From Maridesulfovibrio zosterae DSM 11974 (GTDB lineage: Bacteria > Desulfobacterota > Desulfovibrionia > Desulfovibrionales > Desulfovibrionaceae): a stretch of 64,000 nucleotides of DNA. The stretch covers positions 62,001-126,000 of the forward strand of contig NZ_AUDC01000016.1 of NCBI RefSeq assembly GCF_000425265.1. The letters run 5' to 3'. Each line of letters starts with the position of its first letter. Position 1 is the first letter of the stretch. The notes under the pieces were generated by a model. It saw only the letters and a program-made list of their open reading frames with translations, did not search any database and was not told where the DNA came from. A program made the translations under genes and the position numbers. Shown piece by piece: positions 54,141 to 63,877 of the stretch.

Positions 54141-56090
54141 ATGCAATTCAGACATGTGTTCAGTCATTGGACTTACGAAACTTTTCCCCCGGGCAGACTG
54201 CTGCGCCGCAGGTACAATTCCTTTCAAACGCTTATAGGGCTGGAAGAGGAATGCCTTACTATTATCTCCCGCATTGAGGATATAGGTTTCGGGCAGGTTC
54301 AAGCCGACTGGGCCTATCTTGAACATCTTTCCACCGAGCTTGGATTGAAAGTCCGCTCTATGCTTGAACAGCTACAGGAAATGAATCCTGTACGGTTCAT
54401 GGATATCATGGACTATTATAACAAGATCAACTTTTACGTACGCATGGCCGTAACAGTTCCTGATCCTGAAATTTCCAAGCCGTTCACTTTCGCCCTTGAA
54501 GACGCAGTTGACTTCGAAACCAAGGCCGGAGCATACGGAGCCAATCTGGCCCGCCTGAAAGAAGACGGTATTCCGGTTCTGGATGCAATGATCATCGGGG
54601 CCGATGTATATAACTATTTCATTGAAGCCAATAATCTGCGTATTGAAATAGACAGTATTCTTCAATCAGTCACTTCACTGGAGATGACTGACCTCAGAGC
54701 TACTTCTGCCCGGCTTAGAGAAATTTTCATGAGTGGAACAATGCCGGATGCAATTGCCAACGAAGTTGAAATCGCAGCTCTGGAAGCTTCACGCGGCAGT
54801 GGTAATCTGACTGTTTCTTCAGGGGTTACCCCCGAGGGCAACAGCTACCCCCTGCCCGAGAACAGATGTATAATAACTCCGGTTCCCGCACAGAATATTG
54901 TTGAAGCATGGAAAAAAGCAGCCCTTTGCAAGTTCACTCCTGAATCAATTAAAGCACGTATTGAAATGGGCTACGCCGACCGTGAATCACCTGTTGCCGT
55001 TCTCATTCAGCCTGTAAAGGATGTTCACGATTCCGGTTTCATGGAGACACTGCATCAGACCGATGCAGAGTTACCCCCGAAAGATCGGGACATCGGCTGT
55101 TCAGCAATTATCAGCAACAAAAATAAAGCAGAATTTCTTATCTCACGCAGAAAGCAGCAGCGGGTGCTCAGCAAACCGGATTCGTCTGTGCTTTCTTCAC
55201 ATTCAGTCAAAACTATAGCCTCTCTGGGAAGACAGGCAGAAGAACTTTTCGGATCTCCACAGAAATGCGGCTGGATAACCGATATGCGTAACAGAGTTAT
55301 GGTCACTTCTGTCAGCCCGCACCCGCCCAAAAACATAAAAGAAGTTAACCGCATAAAGCGGACTCTCCCCTTTATTGCCAACTTAAATATTTCACCGCGC
55401 AATAACGAAATGTTTCTGCCCGAAAAGAGTCGTTCCATTTACGACCTTGTACGTTTTGCCAATGAAAAAGGCATTGAGGAAATGTTCTCACTGGTCAGCA
55501 AAAAAGGACTGGGACTTGACGGTTCCAAGCACTTAAAGGCACGCCAGCCTATATCTCTGACTGTGCTGAACCTTGCCGATGCACTTTTCACAACTGCAGC
55601 AGGAAAGCTAGATATTTCACCTGATGATATTAAATCTGCGCCCATGTGGGCCATGTGGTTCGGACTCGGCGCAGAAAGATCGGGCTGGAACGAAGATAAT
55701 GCCATTGACGGTTATGCTATCCTGTCCAGAACCTACATGAACATCACCCTGAAATCTGAAAAAGACCTTACCGAAGTTGATGCGGTATGTGACCCTGAAA
55801 CGGAGAAAAACCATATCCATTTCCGTTTCAAAGGTGGTAGCGGAACCCCGCAGCAGCGACTTTCACGCATCAGATTTATTGAGATGGCTCTCAAACCGCA
55901 AGGTTTCGATGTTAAAAGTCAGGGAGATCTCATTGAGGCCAGATTCGGTCAGGCACGTGAAGCGGAAATTCAAAAACTTCTCGCCACCATAGGGCACGTA
56001 ACAGCTCACATTGCAACGCATCACCCCATGGTTGAAGATCACCAGCAGGTTGCAGAAGAGGCTTCACGTTTTATAGCCGGACTGGGATAA
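54141..56090 (+). CDS. PEP/pyruvate-binding-like protein without the catalytic domains
   Basis: 649 residues. The stretch TKAGAYGANLARLKEDGIPVLDAMIIGADVYNYF (about 128-160, split here by eye) matches the start of the ATP-grasp, PEP/pyruvate-binding domain of PEP synthase and PPDK. The phosphohistidine domain and the TIM-barrel PEP site are missing, and several usual motifs look degraded, so ordinary PEP synthase activity is unlikely. The N-terminal 120 residues are helical. The ATG has no clear ribosome site and lies 18 bases after the kinase gene; a kinase-linked or phosphotransfer role is only a possibility. Confidence 0.7.
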   Translation: MQFRHVFSHWTYETFPPGRLLRRRYNSFQTLIGLEEECLTIISRIEDIGFGQVQADWAYLEHLSTELGLKVRSMLEQLQEMNPVRFMDIMDYYNKINFYVRMAVTVPDPEISKPFTFALEDAVDFETKAGAYGANLARLKEDGIPVLDAMIIGADVYNYFIEANNLRIEIDSILQSVTSLEMTDLRATSARLREIFMSGTMPDAIANEVEIAALEASRGSGNLTVSSGVTPEGNSYPLPENRCIITPVPAQNIVEAWKKAALCKFTPESIKARIEMGYADRESPVAVLIQPVKDVHDSGFMETLHQTDAELPPKDRDIGCSAIISNKNKAEFLISRRKQQRVLSKPDSSVLSSHSVKTIASLGRQAEELFGSPQKCGWITDMRNRVMVTSVSPHPPKNIKEVNRIKRTLPFIANLNISPRNNEMFLPEKSRSIYDLVRFANEKGIEEMFSLVSKKGLGLDGSKHLKARQPISLTVLNLADALFTTAAGKLDISPDDIKSAPMWAMWFGLGAERSGWNEDNAIDGYAILSRTYMNITLKSEKDLTEVDAVCDPETEKNHIHFRFKGGSGTPQQRLSRIRFIEMALKPQGFDVKSQGDLIEARFGQAREAEIQKLLATIGHVTAHIATHHPMVEDHQQVAEEASRFIAGLG

Positions 56091-56111
56091 TTTTTACTCT
56101 TTAATAGAAAA

Positions 56112-56315
56112 TCACGCAGGAATACGATATTCTTCCAGAGGTAGATCATCCTTAGACTTTTCAGAATTAATTTTCTGAGCCATTTTTTCTGCTTCCGGGG
56201 AAAAACTTACTTTATCCCCTGAACGTAATGCAGTGGTCGAGGCGGCTGTAGGCTGTGCGCTTGCTGAATACTGATTTTTAACAGATTGCGTATAAGCAGT
56301 TAATTGAATCTGCAT
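56112..56315 (-). CDS. Small conserved-looking protein, possible FlgM-like
   Basis: 67 residues starting MQIQLTAYTQSVKNQYSASA with a motif SGDKVSFSPEAEKMAQK; the VxFSxEAxxMA pattern recalls FlgM-type and other small flagellar regulators, but the protein is short. Strong AGGAG before the ATG. It is convergent with the large gene on its left. The assignment is tentative. Confidence 0.55.
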   Translation of the reverse strand: MQIQLTAYTQSVKNQYSASAQPTAASTTALRSGDKVSFSPEAEKMAQKINSEKSKDDLPLEEYRIPA

Positions 56316-56643
56316 TTTTACTCCTGAATTAGGAAAGTTATTCCATGTGGATGCATAATGCAGGTATTATTCCAACAACAACCCTTAACGTTTTGAAATA
56401 CAACCTAAAATAAATTTTTGATAATTATAACGCAATTTCAATAAGATACATAAATTACTTTCAATATATCATTTAGCTGACCAGCAGTAAATCTGCACTT
56501 AATTATCAGCTAACTATATAGATTCAGGAAAAATATTCACTCCATCACTTATTCTAGCAAACCAATTTTCCCTCAAAAAATAAGGCGTGCTGTTCATAAT
56601 AAACAACACGCCTCAATCAAATACTTTTCATACAGCCAGAGAC
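56316..56643. other. Intergenic region with the terminator of the envelope operon
   Basis: About 330 AT-rich bases. The right end holds the terminator at 56575-56612; the left end holds the promoter of the small gene at 56315. No other structure was recognised. Confidence 0.5.
56575..56612 (-). terminator. Terminator of the envelope operon
   Basis: Arms GGCGTGCTGTT and AACAACACGCC (one mismatch) with TTATTTTTT on the minus strand, 32 bases after the TPR gene. Confidence 0.8.
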
Positions 56644-57384
56644 TTACTTATTCTGTGACTTCTTATGAATCTGCAACAGAAAATGCACCAGCTTATCTTC
56701 AACCTCACGGTCATCCACGTATTCAATAATCATCTCTTTCGCATCTTCCACATTATATTCAGCTAAAAGTTCTTTAAGCCGTGTTCTCAGCTGTGCTTTC
56801 TCGCGCTTAACGATCAGGTCTTCGAGAATATCGGTTGCATAATCGAAATCTTTTTTTGCCAATGCTTTTCGAAAACTCGTTTTTACAAAATGTGAATAGA
56901 ATTTTCCAGATATACTGGAAAGCAGCAGACCGAGCCAGACACCCACAACAAGGGTGATAAGATCGGCTACCCTTTCCTTGGCTATATTAATCCACTCGGA
57001 CACATCACGATCTTGCAGCAGATCCTGCGTCTTGCGCATTTCATAAATAAGACGCTTAGCTACCTGATTATTCTTGTTGATATTAAGGGCCTTGCGAAAT
57101 TGCTCTTCAGCCTGCTCAAGATCGCCAAGCTTGAAATAAGCACGGCCGAGCATACTATAGAGCCAGTCTGAATCAGGGTGTACCCGCAAGCATGCTTCAA
57201 GAGTTGAAACAGCCTCATCATATTTTTCAAGAGAAATCAGTTCCTGTCCCATTCTTCCGCAATAGAGTTCAGACTCAATATCCTGCGGTGGATCAGATTC
57301 TGCCCGGGACTCAATAATTCCGACCATCAAGCTCAGAGTTACAAGTACGCAGACAATCCATATAATCCGTTCTATTTTGTTCAT
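56644..57384 (-). CDS. TPR membrane protein of the envelope operon
   Basis: 246 residues. An N-terminal membrane segment (about 6-24), a TPR array (about 35-110; DWLYSMLGRAYFKLGDLEQAEEQFRKALNI), a second hydrophobic stretch (about 140-158; LITLVVGVWLGLLLSSI) and a helical C terminus. It starts 14 bases after the SpoIID gene, so it is likely cotranscribed. A scaffold role in the cell envelope is plausible. Confidence 0.7.
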   Translation of the reverse strand: MNKIERIIWIVCVLVTLSLMVGIIESRAESDPPQDIESELYCGRMGQELISLEKYDEAVSTLEACLRVHPDSDWLYSMLGRAYFKLGDLEQAEEQFRKALNINKNNQVAKRLIYEMRKTQDLLQDRDVSEWINIAKERVADLITLVVGVWLGLLLSSISGKFYSHFVKTSFRKALAKKDFDYATDILEDLIVKREKAQLRTRLKELLAEYNVEDAKEMIIEYVDDREVEDKLVHFLLQIHKKSQNK

Positions 57385-57398
57385 CTTTGGGCCTATTT

Positions 57399-59063
57399 CT
57401 ACCAGAGCTGTTTAAGTTCGCTGCCGGGATAATAAAACTTTAAAATATAGTCATACTTTTTCTTTTTACCAAGCTCAGCCGATCCCCACTGGGAATAACC
57501 TACGCCATGCCCCCATCCGTTACCTTTGAAGATATACTGTCCATTTTTATTTTCTATCTGCAAAAGGATATCAGGCAGATTCAGTACACGGGAACTGCCG
57601 AGAGTTGTACGTGTACGTAAATCTCTATGCCCATCTTTATAATTAACTCTTACCTTTGTGATTCTACCGGAAGGTCCGGTCTCAAGAGGTTTGATTGACT
57701 TGATCCCCGGAACCGAAATACCGATTTTCTTCAACTTGGCTTCTACATCGCTGACCTTGAATTTACGGGTCCATGTAGCCATCTTACCCTTAAGACTTGC
57801 GGGGTCTTTGTGGGCGACAAGATAAGCCTTACCTGCTCCGAAAATAGCTTTTGCATCGGCAGTATATCCACCGCTGTTTGCTGTGTACTGCGAAAGGATC
57901 GGTTTCTTTTTATAAAGCAGAACCTGTCCGCGTGTAGCCTTTACCGCCTTGTCAGCCCGTTTGTCCTCACGCTCAACTCCGGCATACATCTGGTCATAAG
58001 TATCAGCATAAACATCATAAAAAAGATGTGTGCGATGCTTTTTCTGATAATATGCGTAAGTACGGGCAGCAACGGCCTGTGCTTTGAGTGTATCGGCCGG
58101 CCATGAAGCATAAGATTCCGCAGGAACAACCGAAAGTAAATAATCTTCAATATTTATCAGATTAAGAATCAAGAGTTTGCCTTTCCGGATGCTTACATCA
58201 ACAATGCCACGGACAGTTTTCTTTTCAGAACCGTAAGAAACTTTAAGTGGAGCTTTTGAAGTGAATTTAATCCTGTCGGCGGAGACCTTTTTACCATCAA
58301 GAGTCAGCTTACTACCGGACATACCGACCGTATATTTACGGCCGCAACCAAGATCATCCGTGCAGACTTTATCGTTTTTGGAGGAGGTGGTAACAATAAC
58401 GGAAGTAACTTTACGACTGAGACAAACACGCAGCGTAGGCTCATCACCGAGTTTAGCGGGAGTTTTATCCTCCGGTGCGGGAGTCGGTTTCGGAGCCGGA
58501 GTCGGTTTTGGCTCAGGCTTTGGCGTTGGAACCGGAACCGGTTTAGGCTCAGGTTTCGGCGCAGGGTCGGCTTTATCAGCCATTGCCGAGACAACTGCTT
58601 CAGCCTGATACTTGAACTTACCTTCTGGAAAATATTTCGCATACTGCTTAAAAGCCTCACGGGACTTATCAAACTGATTCATCTGATAATAAAGAAATCC
58701 CAGACGGTAGAGAGCAGTATCTGCATAATCCGGATATTGGCGTCCGACCTTTCTATACAGGTCAGCTGCTTTGTCGGGTGCATCAAGAAAAGTGGACAGC
58801 ACCATGGCTTTACCGAACATGGCATTAACTTTGGTTTTTGCCACAGGAGAGAAATCAATGGCGGTATCATACTGCTCAAGAGCTTCAAAATATTTACCGA
58901 TATCAATGAGATAGCTGGCATAATTTATATGCCACTGGGCCTGCGCCTGGTTCTCCACTTCGACACTGGAATACTGGCGGGCCATAGCATTTGTCGAAAT
59001 CAGAACCATGCAACAAAGCATTGTACTGATGCAAATATTTCTAATCAAAATGGACTTTCTCAT
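57399..59063 (-). CDS. SpoIID/LytB-domain protein with TPR and proline linker
   Basis: 554 residues: signal peptide ending NAMA, a TPR region (about 40-165), a Pro-Lys-Glu linker (about 170-205, repeated PKPEPKP), then a SpoIID domain with YLLSVVPAESYASWP, KAQAVAARTYAYYQKK and GWGHGVGYSQWGS. In sporulating bacteria SpoIID is a lytic transglycosylase acting on denuded glycan; LytB enhances an amidase. In this non-spore context it probably remodels peptidoglycan. Second-last gene of the envelope operon. Confidence 0.88.
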   Translation of the reverse strand: MRKSILIRNICISTMLCCMVLISTNAMARQYSSVEVENQAQAQWHINYASYLIDIGKYFEALEQYDTAIDFSPVAKTKVNAMFGKAMVLSTFLDAPDKAADLYRKVGRQYPDYADTALYRLGFLYYQMNQFDKSREAFKQYAKYFPEGKFKYQAEAVVSAMADKADPAPKPEPKPVPVPTPKPEPKPTPAPKPTPAPEDKTPAKLGDEPTLRVCLSRKVTSVIVTTSSKNDKVCTDDLGCGRKYTVGMSGSKLTLDGKKVSADRIKFTSKAPLKVSYGSEKKTVRGIVDVSIRKGKLLILNLINIEDYLLSVVPAESYASWPADTLKAQAVAARTYAYYQKKHRTHLFYDVYADTYDQMYAGVEREDKRADKAVKATRGQVLLYKKKPILSQYTANSGGYTADAKAIFGAGKAYLVAHKDPASLKGKMATWTRKFKVSDVEAKLKKIGISVPGIKSIKPLETGPSGRITKVRVNYKDGHRDLRTRTTLGSSRVLNLPDILLQIENKNGQYIFKGNGWGHGVGYSQWGSAELGKKKKYDYILKFYYPGSELKQLW

Positions 59064-59093
59064 AAAACACTCTCTTTTCCTGTCAGGACAAAA

Positions 59094-61694
59094 CTACTCA
59101 GCAGGCTGAACCTTAACAGGCTCGGCAGCAACTGAAGAATTATCAGCAGCAGCATTATCCTCAATTATATCTTTCACTTCGTCACTACTCTTCACTTCGT
59201 CAGGGCTTGCCACTTCGGCAGGGCTTACCACTTTGTCCGGGCTTGCCACTTCAGTAGCCTTACCCTGATCAGCAGGTGCTTCAGTTTCAGAATTTTCCTG
59301 TTCCGTTGCTGAAGACTTAACTGTTTCAAGAACAGTTGTCCCATTTACAGCAGGTTCACTCTTAATAACAGGTGCGGTTTTAGCTGCAATCTGTTCCAGA
59401 TAATCTTTTAAATACAATAGAGTGCTGTCAGTCGGGCTCAGGGCTAATGCTTTGCTCAGCACCTGACGGGCCTGTTTGATATCACCTTTATTCAGCAGAT
59501 AGCGGACATAAAGCTGATGGAGCCGCACATCATATGGATACTTTGAAATACCCTCAGTAAGCGTTTCTGAAAGAGCCAAATCATCACTTAATGCCAGCAA
59601 GGTATATGATAAATAAAGATAAATATCACGATCATCCTTGATCTTAAGTGCCTTACTCAGAGATTCATAGGCATCTCCGTAATGCTGAGCATGAAAAGAA
59701 CTGATACCTTTTTCCTTGAGCTCACTGAATTGTTTCTCAAGAACTTCAGGAGTAATAGTCTTATCATCCACCAGCACAATCAACCGGCCATGTGGATATG
59801 GCGCATCCAGAATGGATTTTACCAGCACATCACCTTTCAGCCTGAATGCATCAGCTGATGAAGTTCCCAGATAGTTGCCGGAAAGAACAAGCTTTGTGTT
59901 TGAAATGATATTAATTTCATTATTAAAAATATTATTATCCGTAATTTCAGCACTGCCGCCGGAGAATTCAATACCCTGCGTACAATTACTGATACTGCTG
60001 CGCACAACAGTACCGTTTCCGGCTCCGAGTACTATCCCTGTTCCGGCATTTACAATACGCAATCCTTTGAAATCGTAATTCCCTGTTTTAGAGACAACGA
60101 TTGACTTTTTACCGCCGCGAAATCCGGTTGAACGAATCTCCGAGTATCCTCCATCGGCAGTGAAAGCGTTACTGAACCCATTGAATTCACACTGTGAAAG
60201 CACAGCCTTGCCGCCGAACATGACTCTGACCCCTTCCGTACCGTTTGAAAGAAAACGTACCGGGGCACTTATATCTCCAAGAGATTCAAATTCACCCAGA
60301 ACATCAATTCTGGCTCCGGACTTAAATCTGATCTTTGTCCCCGGCTGAAGGCTGAACTTGGCTCCTTCAGGCACAGTTACGGGAAAGGATAAAACATAAT
60401 TACCTTTAACCAGCTTTCCGCTCATTTCGCCGAAAAGCTCCCTTTCGTCGAACTGAGGCATAACGACTTTAATCAGTCCGTCAGTATGGGAGAGGTTGCC
60501 GAATTTATCTACAGAACGGACCCTGTAAAAAACAGTGCTTCCCTGCATTATATCAGGATCAGTAAAACTTGCTTCCTTAGTTTTGGTGACAGCCTCAAAT
60601 TCACCGACCGGATCATCACCTTTTTCAATAATAAATTCCTCGAGGTCTTCACCCTTGGGAACATTCCAGCGCAGCTCCACTCCTTCCCGTCCGGTTCTGA
60701 ACCGGACAGATTCAGGAGCTGGCGGAAGAATACCGTCAATGGTGACCAGTGAACCTGATTCAACCCAGAGTCTGTCTATGCCGTTAGACTTGCGCATTCT
60801 GACCTTGAGAGGTTCATCTACCCCCTTATCACCCTCGCGCACTACATAAAAACCTTCATAAACACCCTGTGAAGTCTGTGAAAGTGGAATATTCGTTTTA
60901 AATTCACCAATATCAAAAGAACAGTTCAAACCGGGCTCAGCGTCAACACGAACATTAATCCTGCGGCCCACTCCAAAAAGTTTATTATCAACGTTAGTAT
61001 CGACAGCGATAACTTCAGGAAGCTTAGGTCCCTTTGGGCAGTCCGGCAGCATCTGCGCCATATTCCATGCCCAATCGTAAACAACCATACGCATCTGGCG
61101 GCGGATGGGATCTGAAAAGACCGCTTCCGCAATAGTTCCGGCCAGCCCGAAAAGGCCGGTAGGTACTGAGACCTTTCGTTTAGAAGCGCTGTCGCTCCAT
61201 TTACCGACAAGATCTCCATCTGAATTGGTAATGCTTACCTGTGCATCAAGCTGGAATAAATCAAAAGCCACAGCTGTGATCATGTCTGCACTGGAAATAT
61301 CCACTTTTACAATACCATCGGCATTTAAAGCCTTACAAAGCTCTGCATCACTAAGAGATTTCCAGGCGTTATCAGGTCCAAGTCCGGTAAGGGTGTTATC
61401 TACAACACTTTTCTGTAACGGCATAAATCCCTTACCGGCCAGCTGGTTGGTAATTGCACTGCGGGCGATATCGGATACAAAGACTTTATCATCGTCCGTT
61501 ACCATAACAGACTTATGGACTGTGGAGTTTGCCGCATGAATCATAAATTCAGCAGGCAGAACAGCAATGCGGTACGGGATGGCATCTTCTGCGGTATACT
61601 GCACTGATTGCGGTGCTTTTTTTCCAAAACAACCGCCAAGGAGCAGTGTAACTAAACACATTGAGATGAGTAGAGAAATATTTTTATTGTTCAT
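59094..61694 (-). CDS. Large lipoprotein: GNA1162-like domain, FN3, beta-helix and TPR
   Basis: 866 residues with a lipobox LLGGC (C22). Order: GNA1162/DUF799-like domain (about 40-220; YRIAVLPAEFMIHAANST, LNADGIVKVDI), a fibronectin III-like part (about 325-415), a right-handed beta-helix (about 445-620; repeated short Gly/Asn turns), TPRs (about 660-765) and an acidic tail with a repeated ASPDEV/SSDEV unit. GNA1162-type lipoproteins are associated with outer-membrane assembly factors. Starts 4 bases after the AsmA-like gene. Confidence 0.75.
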   Translation of the reverse strand: MNNKNISLLISMCLVTLLLGGCFGKKAPQSVQYTAEDAIPYRIAVLPAEFMIHAANSTVHKSVMVTDDDKVFVSDIARSAITNQLAGKGFMPLQKSVVDNTLTGLGPDNAWKSLSDAELCKALNADGIVKVDISSADMITAVAFDLFQLDAQVSITNSDGDLVGKWSDSASKRKVSVPTGLFGLAGTIAEAVFSDPIRRQMRMVVYDWAWNMAQMLPDCPKGPKLPEVIAVDTNVDNKLFGVGRRINVRVDAEPGLNCSFDIGEFKTNIPLSQTSQGVYEGFYVVREGDKGVDEPLKVRMRKSNGIDRLWVESGSLVTIDGILPPAPESVRFRTGREGVELRWNVPKGEDLEEFIIEKGDDPVGEFEAVTKTKEASFTDPDIMQGSTVFYRVRSVDKFGNLSHTDGLIKVVMPQFDERELFGEMSGKLVKGNYVLSFPVTVPEGAKFSLQPGTKIRFKSGARIDVLGEFESLGDISAPVRFLSNGTEGVRVMFGGKAVLSQCEFNGFSNAFTADGGYSEIRSTGFRGGKKSIVVSKTGNYDFKGLRIVNAGTGIVLGAGNGTVVRSSISNCTQGIEFSGGSAEITDNNIFNNEINIISNTKLVLSGNYLGTSSADAFRLKGDVLVKSILDAPYPHGRLIVLVDDKTITPEVLEKQFSELKEKGISSFHAQHYGDAYESLSKALKIKDDRDIYLYLSYTLLALSDDLALSETLTEGISKYPYDVRLHQLYVRYLLNKGDIKQARQVLSKALALSPTDSTLLYLKDYLEQIAAKTAPVIKSEPAVNGTTVLETVKSSATEQENSETEAPADQGKATEVASPDKVVSPAEVASPDEVKSSDEVKDIIEDNAAADNSSVAAEPVKVQPAE

Positions 61695-61698
61695 GACG

Positions 61699-63855
61699 CT
61701 ATGACTTTAATTTTCTGTCCACATTAAAAGAATTCACAGTTCCAAGCACGGAACGCACCTGCCCATCCAGCTTAAGATGTTTATCCGCAAGCGAATAGGC
61801 TCCCCCACCCCACGCCTGCAACAGGCGCCCCTTAAAATTAAATGAATTGATCAGAACATCTTTACCGCTAATGTCCGCACGAAGAGTTGCAGTATCAAAA
61901 ACAAGCCCCTCTCCGGCTGTAGGACTCATGGAAACGGCGTCCAGCATATCGAGGAAAAAACCAAGCCGCTGGTCAAGATTAGCCAGATTAAAAATATGAA
62001 ATTTATCAATCTTGGCAGTAGCTTCTCCTTGCACAGATTCAGCAAGTTCATCAGCATCACTGCCCTGTACAAAGACATTTGCGTTTAGATAAATTTTCCC
62101 GCGCAAAGAAACAGAAAGGTCCTTGGCAAAGCAGGCAATAAGGCTGGGCAGACTTGTTCCCCGCCCTTTCACATTACACTGCGCCGCAAGTTGATCTCCT
62201 GCGAAAACAACATCAGCATTGAGATTAAGATGAAAAAGTTTGCCGCTGGCTTTCAGCAGAGCACGTGATTCACCGCTCTGCAAAAAGATTGCAACATCAC
62301 TGAATGGCCAGTCATTGTAGTAAAAACGGCGGATGGAAGCTTTTCCGCTTAAATTGGGGTCCAGCAGAGGTCCGAAGTCAAACTTTGTGTTTTCAGCAAC
62401 TTCATTTTTCTGCTCAGGACTGCGGATACTTAAGGATTTAAGACGGGCTTCATACCCGGCCCCTTTACGGCGGGGGGTATTAAAATAGCCGGATGCAGAA
62501 ATTTTAGTCAGCTTATGGGACAGCTGGGTATCAAACTCGGTCTGCAAAGGATTTTTTTTTTCAGCCTCGCAGGTAATTACGTAGTCAAAAAGCGAAAAAT
62601 CATCCGCTTTGGCCTTAAACCGGACATCCCGCAAATCTAAAGGAAAAGCAAATGATGCCTGCAAGTTACAATCGCCGCCGGCAGAAGAGGCTACATTCAA
62701 TCTTTTGACAGAAACGATCGGTTTGCCGTCTTTAAGCTCAACATCAGCATCAATATCTGAAATACTAAGTTCCTGCTTCTTCCCCTCAAGAGATTCCAGT
62801 ACCAGAACAAGATCCTTGGCCGAAACAGTCATTTTACCGGAAAGACCGCTGGAAGCAACTGCGCTGGCTGAAGATGTCAGATTAACAGCCTTAAAGATTA
62901 AAGTCCCCTTAGGCTTGATGGATTTCAGCTTGGCTGATTCGCAAAGATTTTTTGTAGCATTTCTGCCCCGTTCACTTTTCTGAGCCATGGCAAAAAGCTC
63001 ACCGGCATCAACCATAGCTTCATCAAGTGAAACCTGAAAAGAACCACCCTGCCCCAGCTGCATGGACATGTTCTTGCCACTGGTGGAATCAAGAACCAGC
63101 CCTCCGACCTTAACAGCCATAGTTCCCGCAGCACTGTCCACGCTGAAATCGAGGTCTTTTGTTTCAAACTTTCCGGCCTCGGCAAGTTCTGGAATCGTAT
63201 TATTCCCGAGATATCCGAATCCGGTCAGAAATCCTAAAAAAGCTGCCGGATCAATAACGCATTCGCCGGCTTGCAAATTCATCTTAAGCGGCGAAGTGGA
63301 AATCATATCCACCCTGCCGGAAAATTTAAACCCAAGCTCTGCAATGGAGGCGCTGCGAACATTAAAGGCGAATCCGCTGCTTGCTTTTTCCATACTGGCG
63401 GAAACAGTAAGCGGAGTTCCCTGAAAACCGTTGGTCAGCTGCAATTTACCGGAAACAACGTCCAGCTTTTGCGGGAAGGAATCAGGAAGTTCAATAAAAT
63501 TCGTATCAGATCCGGAATCATCCCGATGGGCAGCAGCCATAACATCAGGACCCTGCAGGATAACCTGACGCAACTTGATATCTCCGCTCAGCAGACTGCC
63601 GAGATCAGGATAGATTTCCAGCAGAGGCACGCGCACGGTATCTACACCGTTTTGTACCTCAAGATTATGAATAAGTATGGAAGGAATGGGATAGTAATGG
63701 ATTTCTATATCCTCCATTACTATCCCCATATCAGTCATTTCTGAAAGCAGCTTCTGCGCGGCATCCGCAAAATAGACCCTGACCAGTACAGCTGATCCTA
63801 TAAAGAGAACAATTGCAGCAAGTCCGGCAATAAGAATACCCTTTTTACGTAACAC
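61699..63855 (-). CDS. AsmA family protein
   Basis: 718 residues. The N terminus (ILIAGLAAIVLFIGSAVLVRVYF) is a membrane anchor, and the rest is a long, regularly repeating beta-rich region with IYPDLGSLLSGDIKLRQVILQGPDV, typical of AsmA/TamB-like lipid-transfer proteins that bridge inner and outer membranes. The C-terminal part (SVQGEATAKIDKFHIFNLANL, LRADISGKDVLINSF) is the conserved AsmA_2-type region. GTG start with AGGTGG upstream. First complete gene of the operon in the window. Confidence 0.8.
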   Translation of the reverse strand: MLRKKGILIAGLAAIVLFIGSAVLVRVYFADAAQKLLSEMTDMGIVMEDIEIHYYPIPSILIHNLEVQNGVDTVRVPLLEIYPDLGSLLSGDIKLRQVILQGPDVMAAAHRDDSGSDTNFIELPDSFPQKLDVVSGKLQLTNGFQGTPLTVSASMEKASSGFAFNVRSASIAELGFKFSGRVDMISTSPLKMNLQAGECVIDPAAFLGFLTGFGYLGNNTIPELAEAGKFETKDLDFSVDSAAGTMAVKVGGLVLDSTSGKNMSMQLGQGGSFQVSLDEAMVDAGELFAMAQKSERGRNATKNLCESAKLKSIKPKGTLIFKAVNLTSSASAVASSGLSGKMTVSAKDLVLVLESLEGKKQELSISDIDADVELKDGKPIVSVKRLNVASSAGGDCNLQASFAFPLDLRDVRFKAKADDFSLFDYVITCEAEKKNPLQTEFDTQLSHKLTKISASGYFNTPRRKGAGYEARLKSLSIRSPEQKNEVAENTKFDFGPLLDPNLSGKASIRRFYYNDWPFSDVAIFLQSGESRALLKASGKLFHLNLNADVVFAGDQLAAQCNVKGRGTSLPSLIACFAKDLSVSLRGKIYLNANVFVQGSDADELAESVQGEATAKIDKFHIFNLANLDQRLGFFLDMLDAVSMSPTAGEGLVFDTATLRADISGKDVLINSFNFKGRLLQAWGGGAYSLADKHLKLDGQVRSVLGTVNSFNVDRKLKS

Positions 63856-63877
63856 CGCGAAACCACCTTTAATTTAC

